From: CAYRFQ01 sp964423615 | Lineage (GTDB): Bacteria > Planctomycetota > Planctomycetia > Gemmatales > Gemmataceae | Assembly (NCBI GenBank): GCA_964423615.1 | Contig: CAYRFQ010000036.1 | Location: 1-64,000, forward strand | Direction of reading: 5' to 3' | Length of the DNA: 64,000 nt | Part shown: positions 28,037-36,606 of the stretch, one piece after another | Layout: every line of letters starts with the position of its first letter | How positions within the stretch are numbered: the first letter of the stretch is position 1 | Notes under the pieces: model-generated | The model's input: the letters and a program-made list of their open reading frames with translations, nothing else | What the model was told of the DNA's origin: nothing | Database searches by the model: none | Made by a program: the position numbers and the translations under genes

Positions 28037-28070
28037 CCCACCGAAACAGGTGAGCTTCCCATTTCGGTGG
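28037..28070 (-). terminator. Terminator between lipoate ligase and Cys-rich gene
   Basis: An inverted repeat (28038-28046 with 28062-28070, 9 perfect pairs, 15-nt loop) lies between convergent genes. On the minus strand it is followed by GGTTTTTG, so it terminates the Cys-rich gene well. On the plus strand the tail is only moderately T-rich, so bidirectional use is possible. Confidence 0.75.
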
Positions 28071-28126
28071 TCTCGACTTTCTTAGGTGGTGATCCCCGTG
28101 GTTGTCACGAACGATGACCACTGGTT

Positions 28127-28981
28127 TTAGAAGGGGGTCTTTTGACCCACAGGGGGAACGGTGGGGACGGCTGGCGGGATGTCCAAGTTTCTCGGATCGT
28201 TTGCGGGAACTGGTTCAGTGATTGCGCCGTTGTTGTTGCCCGCCGCAGGAGGCTCACCCGAACCGATGCCCCCGGCCTGATTTCCATTCCCACTACCATC
28301 GCCCTTTTTTTCCTCTTTTTTCTCGCCGCCACTTGGGAGCTTAGAGTGAGGAACCGGCGTTCCGACTTGTGGTGCCATCGAAGGAGCACCGTGTGGAACG
28401 ACTCCTGGGGTCCCGTAGACAGCGCCACCTGGAACGATACCTCCGCCACAGCACCCGACGTCTGTCCCGTAGCTTTCGCAACAGTCACATCGATTACTGC
28501 GGAACAATCCCCGCAGGCGGCAACCGAAGGTCCAACCGGACCTTTGACAGCATCCTCCATACGAAGAAGTGCTTTGGTAAAGCATTCCGCCGGAACAACC
28601 AGTGTCACAGCATCCTGTGGAAGCAGTTCCACAACCGGCATCGCCACAAGGAGCCGAAGTAATCATCTCGCCACAGCAGGCATCGTACGAAGGTGCACAG
28701 CATCGATTTCCGCTGAACAGTCCGAAGCCTTGGAAGGAACTCATTCGATGACGAAGTCGGCTGAAGAGACCGCCCCCGCCACAACAAGAAGTTTCTTCAC
28801 AGCAGTAATCGCCACCGCCGTAGTGATACACTGGGGCACTGGACGTGCAACCAGTACAACCTGAACCCGAGGCGACAATTGGCGCTGCAGCAGGAGCGGG
28901 AGCAATTGCTGCTTGAGCATTGCCTCCCTGATGATCTCCAGAGAGCAGGGCCGCTGTCATCAAGACAAGAGCAGCATTCAC
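28127..28981 (-). CDS. Secreted Cys/Gly-rich protein, probable envelope component
   Basis: A 284-residue protein. GTG 28981 is chosen as start because a perfect AGGAGG sits 7 bases upstream and a short hydrophobic signal follows (MNAALVLMTAALLSG, then an Ala-rich cleavage region). An upstream ATG at 29029 would add 16 residues. I count 23 cysteines, many as CC pairs (DYCCEETSCCGGGG, NRCCAPSYDACCGEM, RSNRCDCCESYG), between roughly residues 42 and 180. A Gly/Pro/Lys-rich tail ends in KTPF. No enzymatic domain is recognised. Planctomycetes are known for Cys- and Pro-rich protein in their envelope, so a disulphide-linked surface protein is plausible but unproven. Confidence 0.72.
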   Translation of the reverse strand: MNAALVLMTAALLSGDHQGGNAQAAIAPAPAAAPIVASGSGCTGCTSSAPVYHYGGGDYCCEETSCCGGGGLFSRLRHRMSSFQGFGLFSGNRCCAPSYDACCGEMITSAPCGDAGCGTASTGCCDTGCSGGMLYQSTSSYGGCCQRSGWTFGCRLRGLFRSNRCDCCESYGTDVGCCGGGIVPGGAVYGTPGVVPHGAPSMAPQVGTPVPHSKLPSGGEKKEEKKGDGSGNGNQAGGIGSGEPPAAGNNNGAITEPVPANDPRNLDIPPAVPTVPPVGQKTPF

Positions 28982-29271
28982 GAGGTTTCCTCCTAGTCTA
29001 TTGTAGTTGGACTCACGATTGGGAGCCATCTAACCGCATCGATCCCTCAGCTTCGATTCGTGACACGGGCGGAACGAGCAGTGCCGGGCAACCCGCCTTT
29101 TGGTTGCTTGCGACACCCAGATTCGGCTCATTGGATCAACAAACGAATCCAAAATGTTCGCCGATGTGGGCACTTTTATGCAGCCAGATGGCGTCTCTAC
29201 TCGCACTCGACAACCGACCCATCCGTCTCATTGCCAGAGAGTTGGTTTCTGATCTCAACCGTTCATTCAAA

Positions 29272-29600
29272 CTAACGGAGAGTTTTTGGTCCGAAGTAGG
29301 ACACTAATAACCATCGGTTCTTTGAAGGTTCCCGCTTTAACAGCGTTTCCTGAAGAACCGGAAGTTCCTCAATCACCTGGAAGCCGAGTTTGTCGTAATG
29401 TCCCAAGACAACGATTTGGCAAGATGCAAAAGATACTGGACGTGGTATGTATCCGCCCCAAGAATTTTGGTCAAAGGCGGGGCATTTGTTACTGGCTCGT
29501 GATGGTCCGAGCCAAAATTGGCCAGAAACAGTGCACACTTGGCCTGCCCAAATCTAGCCTGCAAGGAAGTGCATGACCAAGCGAGTCGGAATGTCTTCAA
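29272..29600 (-). pseudogene. Probable GNAT acetyltransferase remnant (frameshifted)
   Basis: Two overlapping minus-strand frames together resemble the C-terminal half of a GNAT N-acetyltransferase. The upstream frame gives ALFLANFGSD, APPLTKILGADTYHV and LLHLAKS. The next frame continues with YDKLGFQVIEELPV, the usual terminal Y-x-K-x-G-F motif. The frame change falls near 29410. The acetyl-CoA loop (Q/R-x-x-G-x-G/A) is not intact and no N-terminal half is found. This is eye-read similarity only; non-coding chance similarity is possible. Confidence 0.4.
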
Positions 29601-30118
29601 TCGTCAGAGAGTAATGCTAATGGTGGTGGGGTGACCGATCGGTGCCTACGCAAAGACGATTGCACACCAGAAACGGGGCACAAGGCGCGTTACGGCGTTG
29701 GAGTGTTGAGAGAGTGTGTGCGGAAGTAGTGGCGATGCCTCGCCAAAATGTTTATCAGTATGCCATCGTAATTGGTAGAACTCACCGAGCGAAACTGATA
29801 AACCCACGCCCAAACAATTTCGAGGGCCGAGATGGGCGTGTCGCACTTTGGTTCATTGGCAGTGCAGACGAGAATAGAAGAATGAAAAGGTTCTCATCTG
29901 GCCATCAACATCAATCGAAGAAGATTTCCGACGTTCGAACCCAATTAAGAAAAAGTCTTTGCTCGGTGATGAGAATAGAAGGCCAAGGGCCAAGGCCCTT
30001 GGCGGATGGTCAGCAGTTCGTTTGTTCCTTCGTTCGATTTTTGGTTGAAAGATTGGGGATCAAACACCCAAAAACGAACGGGGCGCAAGAGATTTAACTT
30101 GAATCTTGGCTGTGCGCT
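29601..30118. other. Non-coding gap downstream of spoVG
   Basis: About 500 bases with no frame resembling a known protein. It contains the hairpin at 29982-30003 described separately and may include decayed sequence belonging to the adjoining acetyltransferase remnant. Confidence 0.45.
29982..30003 (-). terminator. Perfect inverted repeat downstream of spoVG
   Basis: Ten-base arms (29982-29991 and 29994-30003) separated by two bases, all G+C-rich, about 115 bases past the spoVG stop. On the minus strand the following bases are CTTCTATTCTC, so the T-run is weak. It may be a terminator or a palindromic binding site. Confidence 0.4.
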
Positions 30119-30709
30119 CTAGAGGATACCGGCCCCGAAGCTGTTTTCCGAACGGCCTTCTTCTCGATCAGCCTGTTGAGCTTCGTGGTGGGTGTGAACC
30201 GAACGCCCATTGTGAGCACTGTGGGTGCGGTAACCCTCGATTGGTTTCCCATCGAGACGGGCGACCAACGCACTGTAGGCATCCTCGTCGTAGTCGGCGT
30301 CGTAATCGTCATAGGTACAAATGTAACCCGGTTGTTTCGCCCGCTCGCTTTCTTCTTGGTAGGCCTTGAGCACGGCCGTTTGGATGACTTCACGGCAAGC
30401 TGAATTGATTGGATGGGCGATGTCGGCGTGGAGCTTGGCACGACCATCGGCGTCGCGAGTCGCTCGGTCTTCGTCGAGTTTTGTTCCGCACTGGTTGCAA
30501 AAGCGGGCCCGAAGGTGATTTTTGCATCCACACTGTTGGCAACGATCGGTCAGCTTCCGACTCGGCATGGCCACAAAAGAACCTTTGGTTCCCTCGATGA
30601 TCTTCAGATCACGAACGACGAAGGCATCGTCGAAGGTGACTGAGCAGAATGCCTGCAGACGTTCGTTGTTGTCTTCCATGAGCTTGATCCGGACTTCGGT
30701 GATGACCAC
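30119..30709 (-). CDS. spoVG: SpoVG-family regulator with inserted zinc ribbon
   Basis: A 196-residue protein. Residues 1-52 match SpoVG (VITEVRIKL, VTFDDAFVVRDLKIIEG, FVAMPSRK), and SpoVG resumes at about residue 96 (DIAHPINSACREVIQTAVL). Between them is a zinc ribbon with Cys57-x-x-Cys60 and Cys71-x-x-Cys74 (CQQCG and CNQCG). SpoVG proteins bind nucleic acid and affect septation and gene expression in other bacteria. The acidic tail (YDDYDADYDED) is longer than usual. GTG start with AAAGGAGA 7 bases upstream. It follows ispE, the same neighbourhood as in Firmicutes. Confidence 0.88.
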   Translation of the reverse strand: MVITEVRIKLMEDNNERLQAFCSVTFDDAFVVRDLKIIEGTKGSFVAMPSRKLTDRCQQCGCKNHLRARFCNQCGTKLDEDRATRDADGRAKLHADIAHPINSACREVIQTAVLKAYQEESERAKQPGYICTYDDYDADYDEDAYSALVARLDGKPIEGYRTHSAHNGRSVHTHHEAQQADREEGRSENSFGAGIL

Positions 30710-30867
30710 AGTTGAATCTCCTTTGTGTCTGTGGCACTATCTTGGAAGCAGGTCTCCTCGTCCTGGAGGAAACCTCGAGCACGTTGCACAACGCCAAATA
30801 GAACAGGCGTTGATTCCTCATTGTTGATTTCCATTGTGGTGAGGATGCCGTAATCTGGACTCAACCT

Positions 30868-31758
30868 CTACACCGAACACGTCCGCACCACATATATTTT
30901 TGACTTCGCAAGAAGTCCCTCGCCGTCCCGCAATTCTCTCGCGACCCTTTTGGCTTCATCAGGTCCATGACACAGCGCAAAAAAAGTAGAACCACTACCG
31001 CTGAGCAAGTACCCTGCTGGGTTGGTCTCCGCAAGGTGACCTTTCGCCCGAGACAACACATCCGGGCAAACTTGCACGGCTGAGAGTTCGAGGCGGTTGT
31101 GTAATTCCCTGGCGATACTCTCAGGAGTCCCTTCTCTGACCGCTGCAAGCATTTTGGTCTCATCGTGTGGCACTTGCGGAACCACTAGTCGTCGATACAC
31201 TTCTGCCGTTGATACTTCGACTGGCGGACACAAGAGAACCAACCACAAACGTTGGCTCAGTTTGATGGGTTGGACCTTTTCCCCTCTTCCTGTGCACCAG
31301 GCTGCTGGTGTGCGGAAAAAGAATGGAATATCACTTCCAAGTTCCGCACTCCATTCCACAAGTTGGTCAAGAGTCATACCCAAGTCCCACACCTCATTCA
31401 AGGCCAGAAATGTGGCTGCCGCGTTTGTCGACCCTCCAGCTAAACCACCCCCAATGGGGATACGTTTGGTCAGCGTGATGTCGATGCCTCGATCGCACTT
31501 GGTCCGCTGGCGGACCAGGTCGACGACGCGGTGAATGAGGTTGTCGGGGCCGAAAGAAAGAGTGCCTGCATTACCCAGTAGGTGGGTTTCGCCCTTGTTC
31601 CCTTCCTTGAATTCGAGAGTATCATAAAGACTCACGGCAACCATCAATGTTGCTATTTCGTGGTATCCATCTGGGCGCTTTCCCAGAATTTCCAGGAAGA
31701 GATTAACCTTGGCAGGTGCCCAAACCACCAGTTTCTTTGGTAGTCGATCAAATATCAT
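30868..31758 (-). CDS. ispE: 4-diphosphocytidyl-2-C-methyl-D-erythritol kinase
   Basis: A 296-residue GHMP kinase of the non-mevalonate isoprenoid pathway, phosphorylating CDP-methylerythritol. Seen: APAKVNLFLEILGKRPDGYHE at the N-terminus, the ATP loop PIGGGLAGGSTNAAATFLAL and the C-terminal motif GYLLSGSGSTFFAL. Length is normal. It lies 158 bases upstream of spoVG on the same strand. No other MEP-pathway gene is in the window. Confidence 0.96.
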   Translation of the reverse strand: MIFDRLPKKLVVWAPAKVNLFLEILGKRPDGYHEIATLMVAVSLYDTLEFKEGNKGETHLLGNAGTLSFGPDNLIHRVVDLVRQRTKCDRGIDITLTKRIPIGGGLAGGSTNAAATFLALNEVWDLGMTLDQLVEWSAELGSDIPFFFRTPAAWCTGRGEKVQPIKLSQRLWLVLLCPPVEVSTAEVYRRLVVPQVPHDETKMLAAVREGTPESIARELHNRLELSAVQVCPDVLSRAKGHLAETNPAGYLLSGSGSTFFALCHGPDEAKRVARELRDGEGLLAKSKIYVVRTCSV

Positions 31759-32232
31759 CTGCGGGCGGCCGGATTGGAAAGGTCGGGAAGTGATTTTCTT
31801 CCCTGAGTCGTGAGGTCACCCGATGAAATTCCTTTTCTCCGGGTTGGAGCAAGCTCCGTAGTCCCAGGTGTTAAAGCATAAGATGTTTAAGGATACTATC
31901 CAACTTCGGGGTCATTCGTCAAGGGATCAATTTCTCCTTCTCGAAGCGATAATCCTAACTGATTGCGAGTCAGGACTTTGGCAACCTTACTCTGGCGAGG
32001 CAAACTGGGGTATTCGTTACGGATCAACGGAAGTCCGGCAAAAAATTGCATCCAAAAGGCAGGAAATTAGGTATGCCGTGGATGGGCTTGTCGATTGTCG
32101 AGTCGAAACAAGGTCCTATACTGAGCTTCGAGTTTTAGGGGTTCGAGATAATCGCCGCTCCTGAAAGGGTGTGGCTCCCTGGAAACCTTCACCCAACAAC
32201 ATTTCTCTCCAGAACTTTCTCGGGACAAAATC
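31759..32232. other. Intergenic region between ispE and hypothetical gene
   Basis: About 470 bases between divergent genes. No tRNA, small RNA or conserved frame is recognised. It should contain promoters for ispE-spoVG and for the plus-strand hypothetical gene, but I cannot place convincing hexamers. Confidence 0.45.
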
Positions 32233-32703
32233 ATGCCGGTGTTTCAACGAGTCGATCACAAACAAGCTGGGCCTTATGCCCTTGGAATCCTCATTCCCCC
32301 AGGACAACGCACGATTTTGATCATTCGTCCAAAATCGCTCCAGTATGATTTTCTGGCGATAAAACCGGCCGACGTTAATGCTGACGTGCCAACATTCTGC
32401 AACTTCGATCGAGACGAAGCGGCGGAACTAGCAAGGAAAGTCAAAACCTCCTTGGAGGCAGCCAGCGAAGATGTAGTCACGGTTCACGACAATCCGTGGG
32501 GCGACGGATATGTCGCTTGGGTGTCGTGCGCAGAACTCTTGTGGATCCCTTGCCACCGAAGGCCCGGACAAGCGTACCAGGGAGCCTTGTTCCTGAGCGA
32601 GGACGAAGCCAAAGAAGTTAGCATGATCATGCGTCGGTGTTTTTGTCCGTCAGACGACGAAATTGGCCAGATCTACTTCAACACCCAACATTTCCATGGT
32701 TGA
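32233..32703 (+). CDS. Hypothetical protein, 156 residues
   Basis: A soluble 156-residue protein with no recognised family. It has an even codon pattern, ordinary amino-acid composition and balanced alpha/beta character (GILIPPGQRTILIIRPKSL at the N-terminus; LARKVKTSLEAA helix; ALFLSEDEAKEV near the end). A GGGA lies before the ATG. There is no signal peptide or membrane helix. It precedes the N-ATPase operon by about 330 bases on the same strand, but nothing links it functionally. Confidence 0.65.
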   Translation: MPVFQRVDHKQAGPYALGILIPPGQRTILIIRPKSLQYDFLAIKPADVNADVPTFCNFDRDEAAELARKVKTSLEAASEDVVTVHDNPWGDGYVAWVSCAELLWIPCHRRPGQAYQGALFLSEDEAKEVSMIMRRCFCPSDDEIGQIYFNTQHFHG

Positions 32704-33029
32704 ATCGTGTGTAAGCGATCACTAGACGGACCCAATCGTACGCCATCACGAGCGGTAGTTGCAATCACTCTGGTGAACGCTCAGCCTGTCATTGGATCGC
32801 CGTTTGTGCGGCTCGGACACACCAGTGCCTCGATTGTGTCCCGAAACCGCACACCGGAGCTCTTTCCTCTTTCTTGGAAGGCGTCCTGAGGTGAGAAAAA
32901 CAAGCGCAAACGCCCATTCGAGAGCGGCATGGTAATTGCCCATCATTTTACTGTCGTGGAGACGGCATTTCAGAGTCAAGTCCCGAATGAGCCTATCGCC
33001 CAAACGGTTGTTTTGACTGGAACAAGGTC
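32704..33029. other. Leader region of the N-ATPase operon
   Basis: About 325 bases without a convincing gene (short frames at 32707 and 32929 have no recognisable content). It presumably contains the operon promoter, but no clear -35/-10 pair or operator could be recognised. Confidence 0.4.
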
Positions 33030-34424
33030 ATGCGTAGCAACCATCGAGATCCGAAACGATGCCAGGGCAGGATTTCAAGCCTCCGGGGAAGCGTTGTTGA
33101 AGTGGATTTTCCCCATCGGCTGCCCCCCCTCGGAACTCAACTCGACACACTCACCGACCCGCGGGTGAGCATCCACGTTGTCGGGCACTTGAGTGAACAC
33201 GTAGTACAAGGTATCGCCCTGCAACCGACACAGGGACTTTGTCGAGGAACCGCCGTCGACGACACGGGTAGCCCAGTGCAGGTGCCGGTTGGCAAGGCAT
33301 TGCTGGGCCGGATGTTCAACATTTTCGGCGAACCGATCGATCGAGGCGAACCGTTACCTGCGTGTGAAAGGCGTTCCATCCATCGCCCACCGGTCCCGCT
33401 GACCCAACGGGTGACAAAGACGGAGCTTTTTCCAACGGGAATCAAGGCCATCGACGTGCTGGCACCCCTGGAACGAGGTGGAAAAGCCGGATTATTTGGC
33501 GGGGCAGGGGTCGGCAAGACCGTCTTGATCATGGAGTTGATCCATAACGTCGTGGGACATCATGAAGGGATCGGTTTGTTCTGCGGAATTGGTGAACGGT
33601 GCCGCGAGGGCGAGGAACTTTATCGGGAACTGATCGACGCCAATGTTCTCGATACTTCGGTGTTGGTCTACGCCCAAATGAATGAGTCGCCGGGGACCAG
33701 GTTCTTGGCTGGACACGCCGCATTGACGATGGCCGAGTATTTTCGAGACGATCTTCGTCAAGATGTCTTGTTGCTCATGGACAACGTCTTTCGCTTCATC
33801 CAAGCTGGTTCCGAGGTTTCCGGGTTGATGGGGCATTTGCCATCCCGATTGGGATATCAACCCACCCTCGGGACTGAACTTGCAGCCTTGCAGGAGCGAA
33901 TTTGCTCAACGACGAGTGGAGCCATTACCTCGGTCCAAGCCGTCTACGTCCCAGCCGACGACTTCACGGACCCCGCGGCCGTCCACACGTTTGGTCATCT
34001 GGCGACGTCGATTGTGCTTTCACGGAAGCGTGCGAGTGAGGGGCTGTATCCGCCCGTCGATCCGCTCCAATCTGGTTCGAAAATATTAGTACCTCCCGTG
34101 GTGGGACATCGACACTACAAGATCGCTCAAGACGTCCGCCAAACGATCGCCGTTTACGAAGAACTCAAGGACATCATTGCGATGCTTGGACTCGAAGAAC
34201 TTTCACAGAAGGATCGCAAGGCGGTCCAACGTGCCAGGCGATTGGAACGATTTCTCACACAGCCATTCTTCGTGACTGAGCAGTTCACTAGCCGTCCTGG
34301 AAAAATGGTCCCCTTGGAAGAGGCTCTATCTGGGTGTGAGCGGATACTCAACGACGAGTTTGAAGACTATCCGGAACAGCAACTGTACATGATCGGTAGC
34401 GTGGACGAGGCACGAAAGCCATGA
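33030..34424 (+). CDS. atpD: N-ATPase F1 subunit beta
   Basis: A 464-residue catalytic beta subunit. Walker A GGAGVGKT at 157-164, catalytic Glu189 in GERCREG, then LLMDNVFRFIQAGSEVSGLMG and VQAVYVPADDFTDPA. The C-terminal DELSEED region reads EELSQKD. First gene of an atpDCQRBEFAG-type operon, the gene order that defines the N-ATPases, which begin with beta and epsilon rather than ending with them as in standard atp operons. The stop overlaps the epsilon start as ATGA. An AAGG lies just ahead of the ATG. Confidence 0.95.
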   Translation: MRSNHRDPKRCQGRISSLRGSVVEVDFPHRLPPLGTQLDTLTDPRVSIHVVGHLSEHVVQGIALQPTQGLCRGTAVDDTGSPVQVPVGKALLGRMFNIFGEPIDRGEPLPACERRSIHRPPVPLTQRVTKTELFPTGIKAIDVLAPLERGGKAGLFGGAGVGKTVLIMELIHNVVGHHEGIGLFCGIGERCREGEELYRELIDANVLDTSVLVYAQMNESPGTRFLAGHAALTMAEYFRDDLRQDVLLLMDNVFRFIQAGSEVSGLMGHLPSRLGYQPTLGTELAALQERICSTTSGAITSVQAVYVPADDFTDPAAVHTFGHLATSIVLSRKRASEGLYPPVDPLQSGSKILVPPVVGHRHYKIAQDVRQTIAVYEELKDIIAMLGLEELSQKDRKAVQRARRLERFLTQPFFVTEQFTSRPGKMVPLEEALSGCERILNDEFEDYPEQQLYMIGSVDEARKP

Positions 34425-34819
34425 GACTCAAAGTCCTGCTTCCCTCGCACGTTTTGCTTTCCGAAGAAACCCAGAAAGTCCTGGCGGAGGGCGAAAACGG
34501 ATCCTTTTGTTTGTTACCTCGCCATGTCGATTTTGTGTCGGCCTTGGTCCCCGGGATTCTGACGTTCTTGGACTCCGATGGTGTGGAGCATTTCGTTGCT
34601 CTTGACGAAGGAATACTGGCCAAGTGTGGTTTTGAGGTCCTGGTCTCGACTCGGAACGCTATCCGAGGAGGGGATCTCGGGACCTTGCAACAGATGGTCG
34701 AGGAACACTTTCGCCAAACGGACGAGCGAGAAAAGAAAACGAGGTCGGCAACAGCCCGCCTGGAAGCTGGGCTAGTGCGACGCTTTATGGATCTGAAACA
34801 ACATGGCCCAGGATTCTAA
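34421..34819 (+). CDS. atpC: N-ATPase F1 subunit epsilon
   Basis: A 132-residue epsilon subunit. The N-terminal beta-sandwich shows MRLKVLLPSHVLLSEETQKV, GSFCLLPRHVDFVSALVPGIL and FVALDEGILAKCGFEVLVS. A short C-terminal helical part follows (QTDEREKKTRSATARLEAGL). In the complex it links gamma to the c-ring. ATGA overlap with atpD and 17-base overlap with atpQ indicate tight coupling. Confidence 0.92.
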   Translation: MRLKVLLPSHVLLSEETQKVLAEGENGSFCLLPRHVDFVSALVPGILTFLDSDGVEHFVALDEGILAKCGFEVLVSTRNAIRGGDLGTLQQMVEEHFRQTDEREKKTRSATARLEAGLVRRFMDLKQHGPGF

Positions 34820-35120
34820 CCACACTCCGAGCGAACCCGACCTCACCCAAGAGATGAGCGAGGTTGTCGGTTCCAAAGAAGAGAGGAAACTTCTGGCCCG
34901 AGAGGAGAAGTCACACACAATTTGGTTTGGTTTGGGCATGATGGGCGTCGTTGGCTGGTCCGTGGCGATTCCGACACTCCTTGGAGTGGCACTGGGTAGT
35001 TGGCTCGACGCCAAGACGGATACCGAAATTTCCTGGACACTCACGGGATTGATTGGCGGAGTCGTGCTGGGCTGTTGGAACGCGTGGTATTGGGTGAAAA
35101 GACAGAGCGAAAAACGTTAG
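34803..35120 (+). CDS. atpQ: N-ATPase accessory subunit AtpQ (AtpI-like)
   Basis: A 105-residue protein with two membrane helices (FGLGMMGVVGWSVAIPTLLG and LTGLIGGVVLGCWNAWYWV) joined by a loop with GSWLDAKTD, after a charged N-terminal segment. This matches the AtpI/AtpQ-type small protein characteristic of N-ATPase operons, thought to help assemble the c-ring or carry Mg2+; the exact role is unproven. Assignment rests on position and topology. Confidence 0.85.
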   Translation: MAQDSNHTPSEPDLTQEMSEVVGSKEERKLLAREEKSHTIWFGLGMMGVVGWSVAIPTLLGVALGSWLDAKTDTEISWTLTGLIGGVVLGCWNAWYWVKRQSEKR

Positions 35121-35236
35121 GAAAACTCTCGTCCAATGAGTGAACAGGGACGTGGGATTGGCCACAACCCACATGGGAAATGGCCGTAACGAAAATGATC
35201 GACAGGTAACAGAGATCCAACAGAGGAGAATCAGTC

Positions 35237-35566
35237 ATGAACATCAACGCTGCAGAAATCGCTTTTTCCTGGCTAGCTGGTGTTGTATTGGCTGGCATTT
35301 ATTTCGGTGGGTTGTGGTTGACAGTGAAACATCTGTCCGAACGAAAACAACCTTGGTTGTGGCTCATGGCCAGTTTTGCGATACGAGCGCCACTTGCCAT
35401 CTGTGTCTTCTACTTCGTCCTGATGGGCCCGCCATCATCGACGTTATCCCGATTGTTGGCGGCCATCATTGGTTTCTTGTCGGTTCGTGTCGTCATGATT
35501 TGGACGTTAGGCCCTCGCCCGGTCACGCGTTCTTCGAACCAAGCGAACAATGCTTCGAACGGCTGA
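35237..35566 (+). CDS. atpR: N-ATPase subunit AtpR
   Basis: A 109-residue membrane protein with three predicted helices (EIAFSWLAGVVLAGIYFGGL; LMASFAIRAPLAICVFYFVL; LSRLLAAIIGFLSVRVVMI). Arg residues lie inside two of the helices (FAIRAPL and LSVRVVM), a feature of AtpR that may face the c-ring carboxylates (family knowledge; the contact is not proven). A GAGGAG site precedes the ATG. It is found only in N-ATPase operons, so it supports the operon call. Confidence 0.88.
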   Translation: MNINAAEIAFSWLAGVVLAGIYFGGLWLTVKHLSERKQPWLWLMASFAIRAPLAICVFYFVLMGPPSSTLSRLLAAIIGFLSVRVVMIWTLGPRPVTRSSNQANNASNG

Positions 35567-35576
35567 GGAAGGAAAG

Positions 35577-36332
35577 ATGTTTGGGGCACTCATCGATGCC
35601 ATTGTCTGGCCAGTCAACGTTGTTCTGGGTTGGTTGATTCCCTGGATCGGTTGGGAAGGGGTGGCTGTCCTATTCTGGACGTGGGGCGTCATGGCACTCC
35701 TCGTCGGGGTATCCTGGACAGTGACCAAAAATTTGCAAACGGGTCCACAAGTCAGTCGATTACAGAACGCCTTGGAAATCATAGTCGATGGCATCCGAAA
35801 GCAAATTCGAGACATCAGTCCCGAGGGTGGAGACATCTACTTGCCGTTCGTCGGGACGCTGTTCCTGTACATCTTTTTTTGCAACGTCCTGAGCGTCGTT
35901 CCCGGATTCTATCCACCCACGGCCTCGCTCTCGACGACCAGCGCTCTGGCGTTGTGCGTCTTCGTGGCGGTGCCGTTTTATGGCATCCGAAAACGAGGGC
36001 TGACCACATACTTGAAGAACTACATCCAGCCAACACCATTGATGTTGCCGTTCAACATCATCGGGGAATTCTCCCGGACGTTGGCTTTGGCAGTGCGTTT
36101 GTTTGGCAACATGATGAGCGGGACGAAGATCGCGGCGATTCTCTTGGCCGTGGTGCCACTGTTCGTTCCGGCCATCATGAACATCCTTGGGCTCTTAACG
36201 GGAGTCATTCAGGCTTACATTTTCGCGGTCCTGGCGATGGTCTATATCGCTTCGGCGACCCAAGCTCAGGAAGTGAGCTACCGCGATGAGCAAGTCTCGT
36301 CTTCCCAACGAGGAGCAATGAATCATGGATAA
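35577..36332 (+). CDS. atpB: N-ATPase Fo subunit a
   Basis: A 251-residue a subunit from ATG 35577 (AGGAAGG upstream; the gene slightly precedes the real end of atpR's neighbourhood). Multiple membrane helices; the essential arginine is Arg174 in LALAVRLFGNMMSG. Also IYLPFVGTLFLYIFFCNVL and GVIQAYIFAVLAMVYI. It forms the ion half-channels with the c-ring. It overlaps atpE by 8 bases. Confidence 0.94.
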   Translation: MFGALIDAIVWPVNVVLGWLIPWIGWEGVAVLFWTWGVMALLVGVSWTVTKNLQTGPQVSRLQNALEIIVDGIRKQIRDISPEGGDIYLPFVGTLFLYIFFCNVLSVVPGFYPPTASLSTTSALALCVFVAVPFYGIRKRGLTTYLKNYIQPTPLMLPFNIIGEFSRTLALAVRLFGNMMSGTKIAAILLAVVPLFVPAIMNILGLLTGVIQAYIFAVLAMVYIASATQAQEVSYRDEQVSSSQRGAMNHG

Positions 36333-36603
36333 TGTCGGCTTGATTGCGACGATTTCGATAGCCACAGCTGGGTTGACGGTGGCCATCGGTTCAATTGGCC
36401 CAGCTCTCGGAGAGGGACGCGCGGTTGCCCAGGCGCTTGCTTCGTTGGCGCAGCAACCCGATGAGGCGAACACCATCACTCGGACCCTCTTTGTAGGCTT
36501 GGCGATGATCGAGTCCACGGCCATCTACTGTTTCGTGATGGCCATGATCTTGATGTTCACGAATCGATATTGGGAGTACGTTATCTCCCTCAACGGAGGC
36601 TGA
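36325..36603 (+). CDS. atpE: N-ATPase Fo subunit c with Na+-binding residues
   Basis: A 92-residue two-helix proteolipid. Helix 1 contains GPALGEG with Glu30 at the position of Gln32 in Na+-type c subunits of Ilyobacter; helix 2 contains MIESTAIY with Glu63, Ser64, Thr65 and Tyr68, the E-S-T-x-x-Y Na+ ligand set. This predicts Na+ rather than H+ translocation, with a second carboxylate in helix 1. The loop QQPDEANTITR matches the RQP loop. Overlaps atpB. Confidence 0.94.
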   Translation: MDNVGLIATISIATAGLTVAIGSIGPALGEGRAVAQALASLAQQPDEANTITRTLFVGLAMIESTAIYCFVMAMILMFTNRYWEYVISLNGG

Positions 36604-36606
36604 CCG

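Noticed and set aside
28142..28864. Long Thr/Ser-rich plus-strand frame opposite the Cys-rich gene
   Set aside because: It is the antisense reading of the repetitive Cys/Gly codons; the minus-strand gene has the AGGAGG site and signal peptide.
29642..30097. 151-residue plus-strand frame downstream of spoVG
   Set aside because: Composition is Arg/His-rich and irregular like non-coding sequence, no family, and the gap contains a hairpin and decayed sequence.
32707..32889. 60-residue frame before the N-ATPase operon
   Set aside because: No ribosome site, family or conserved features; too short to support.
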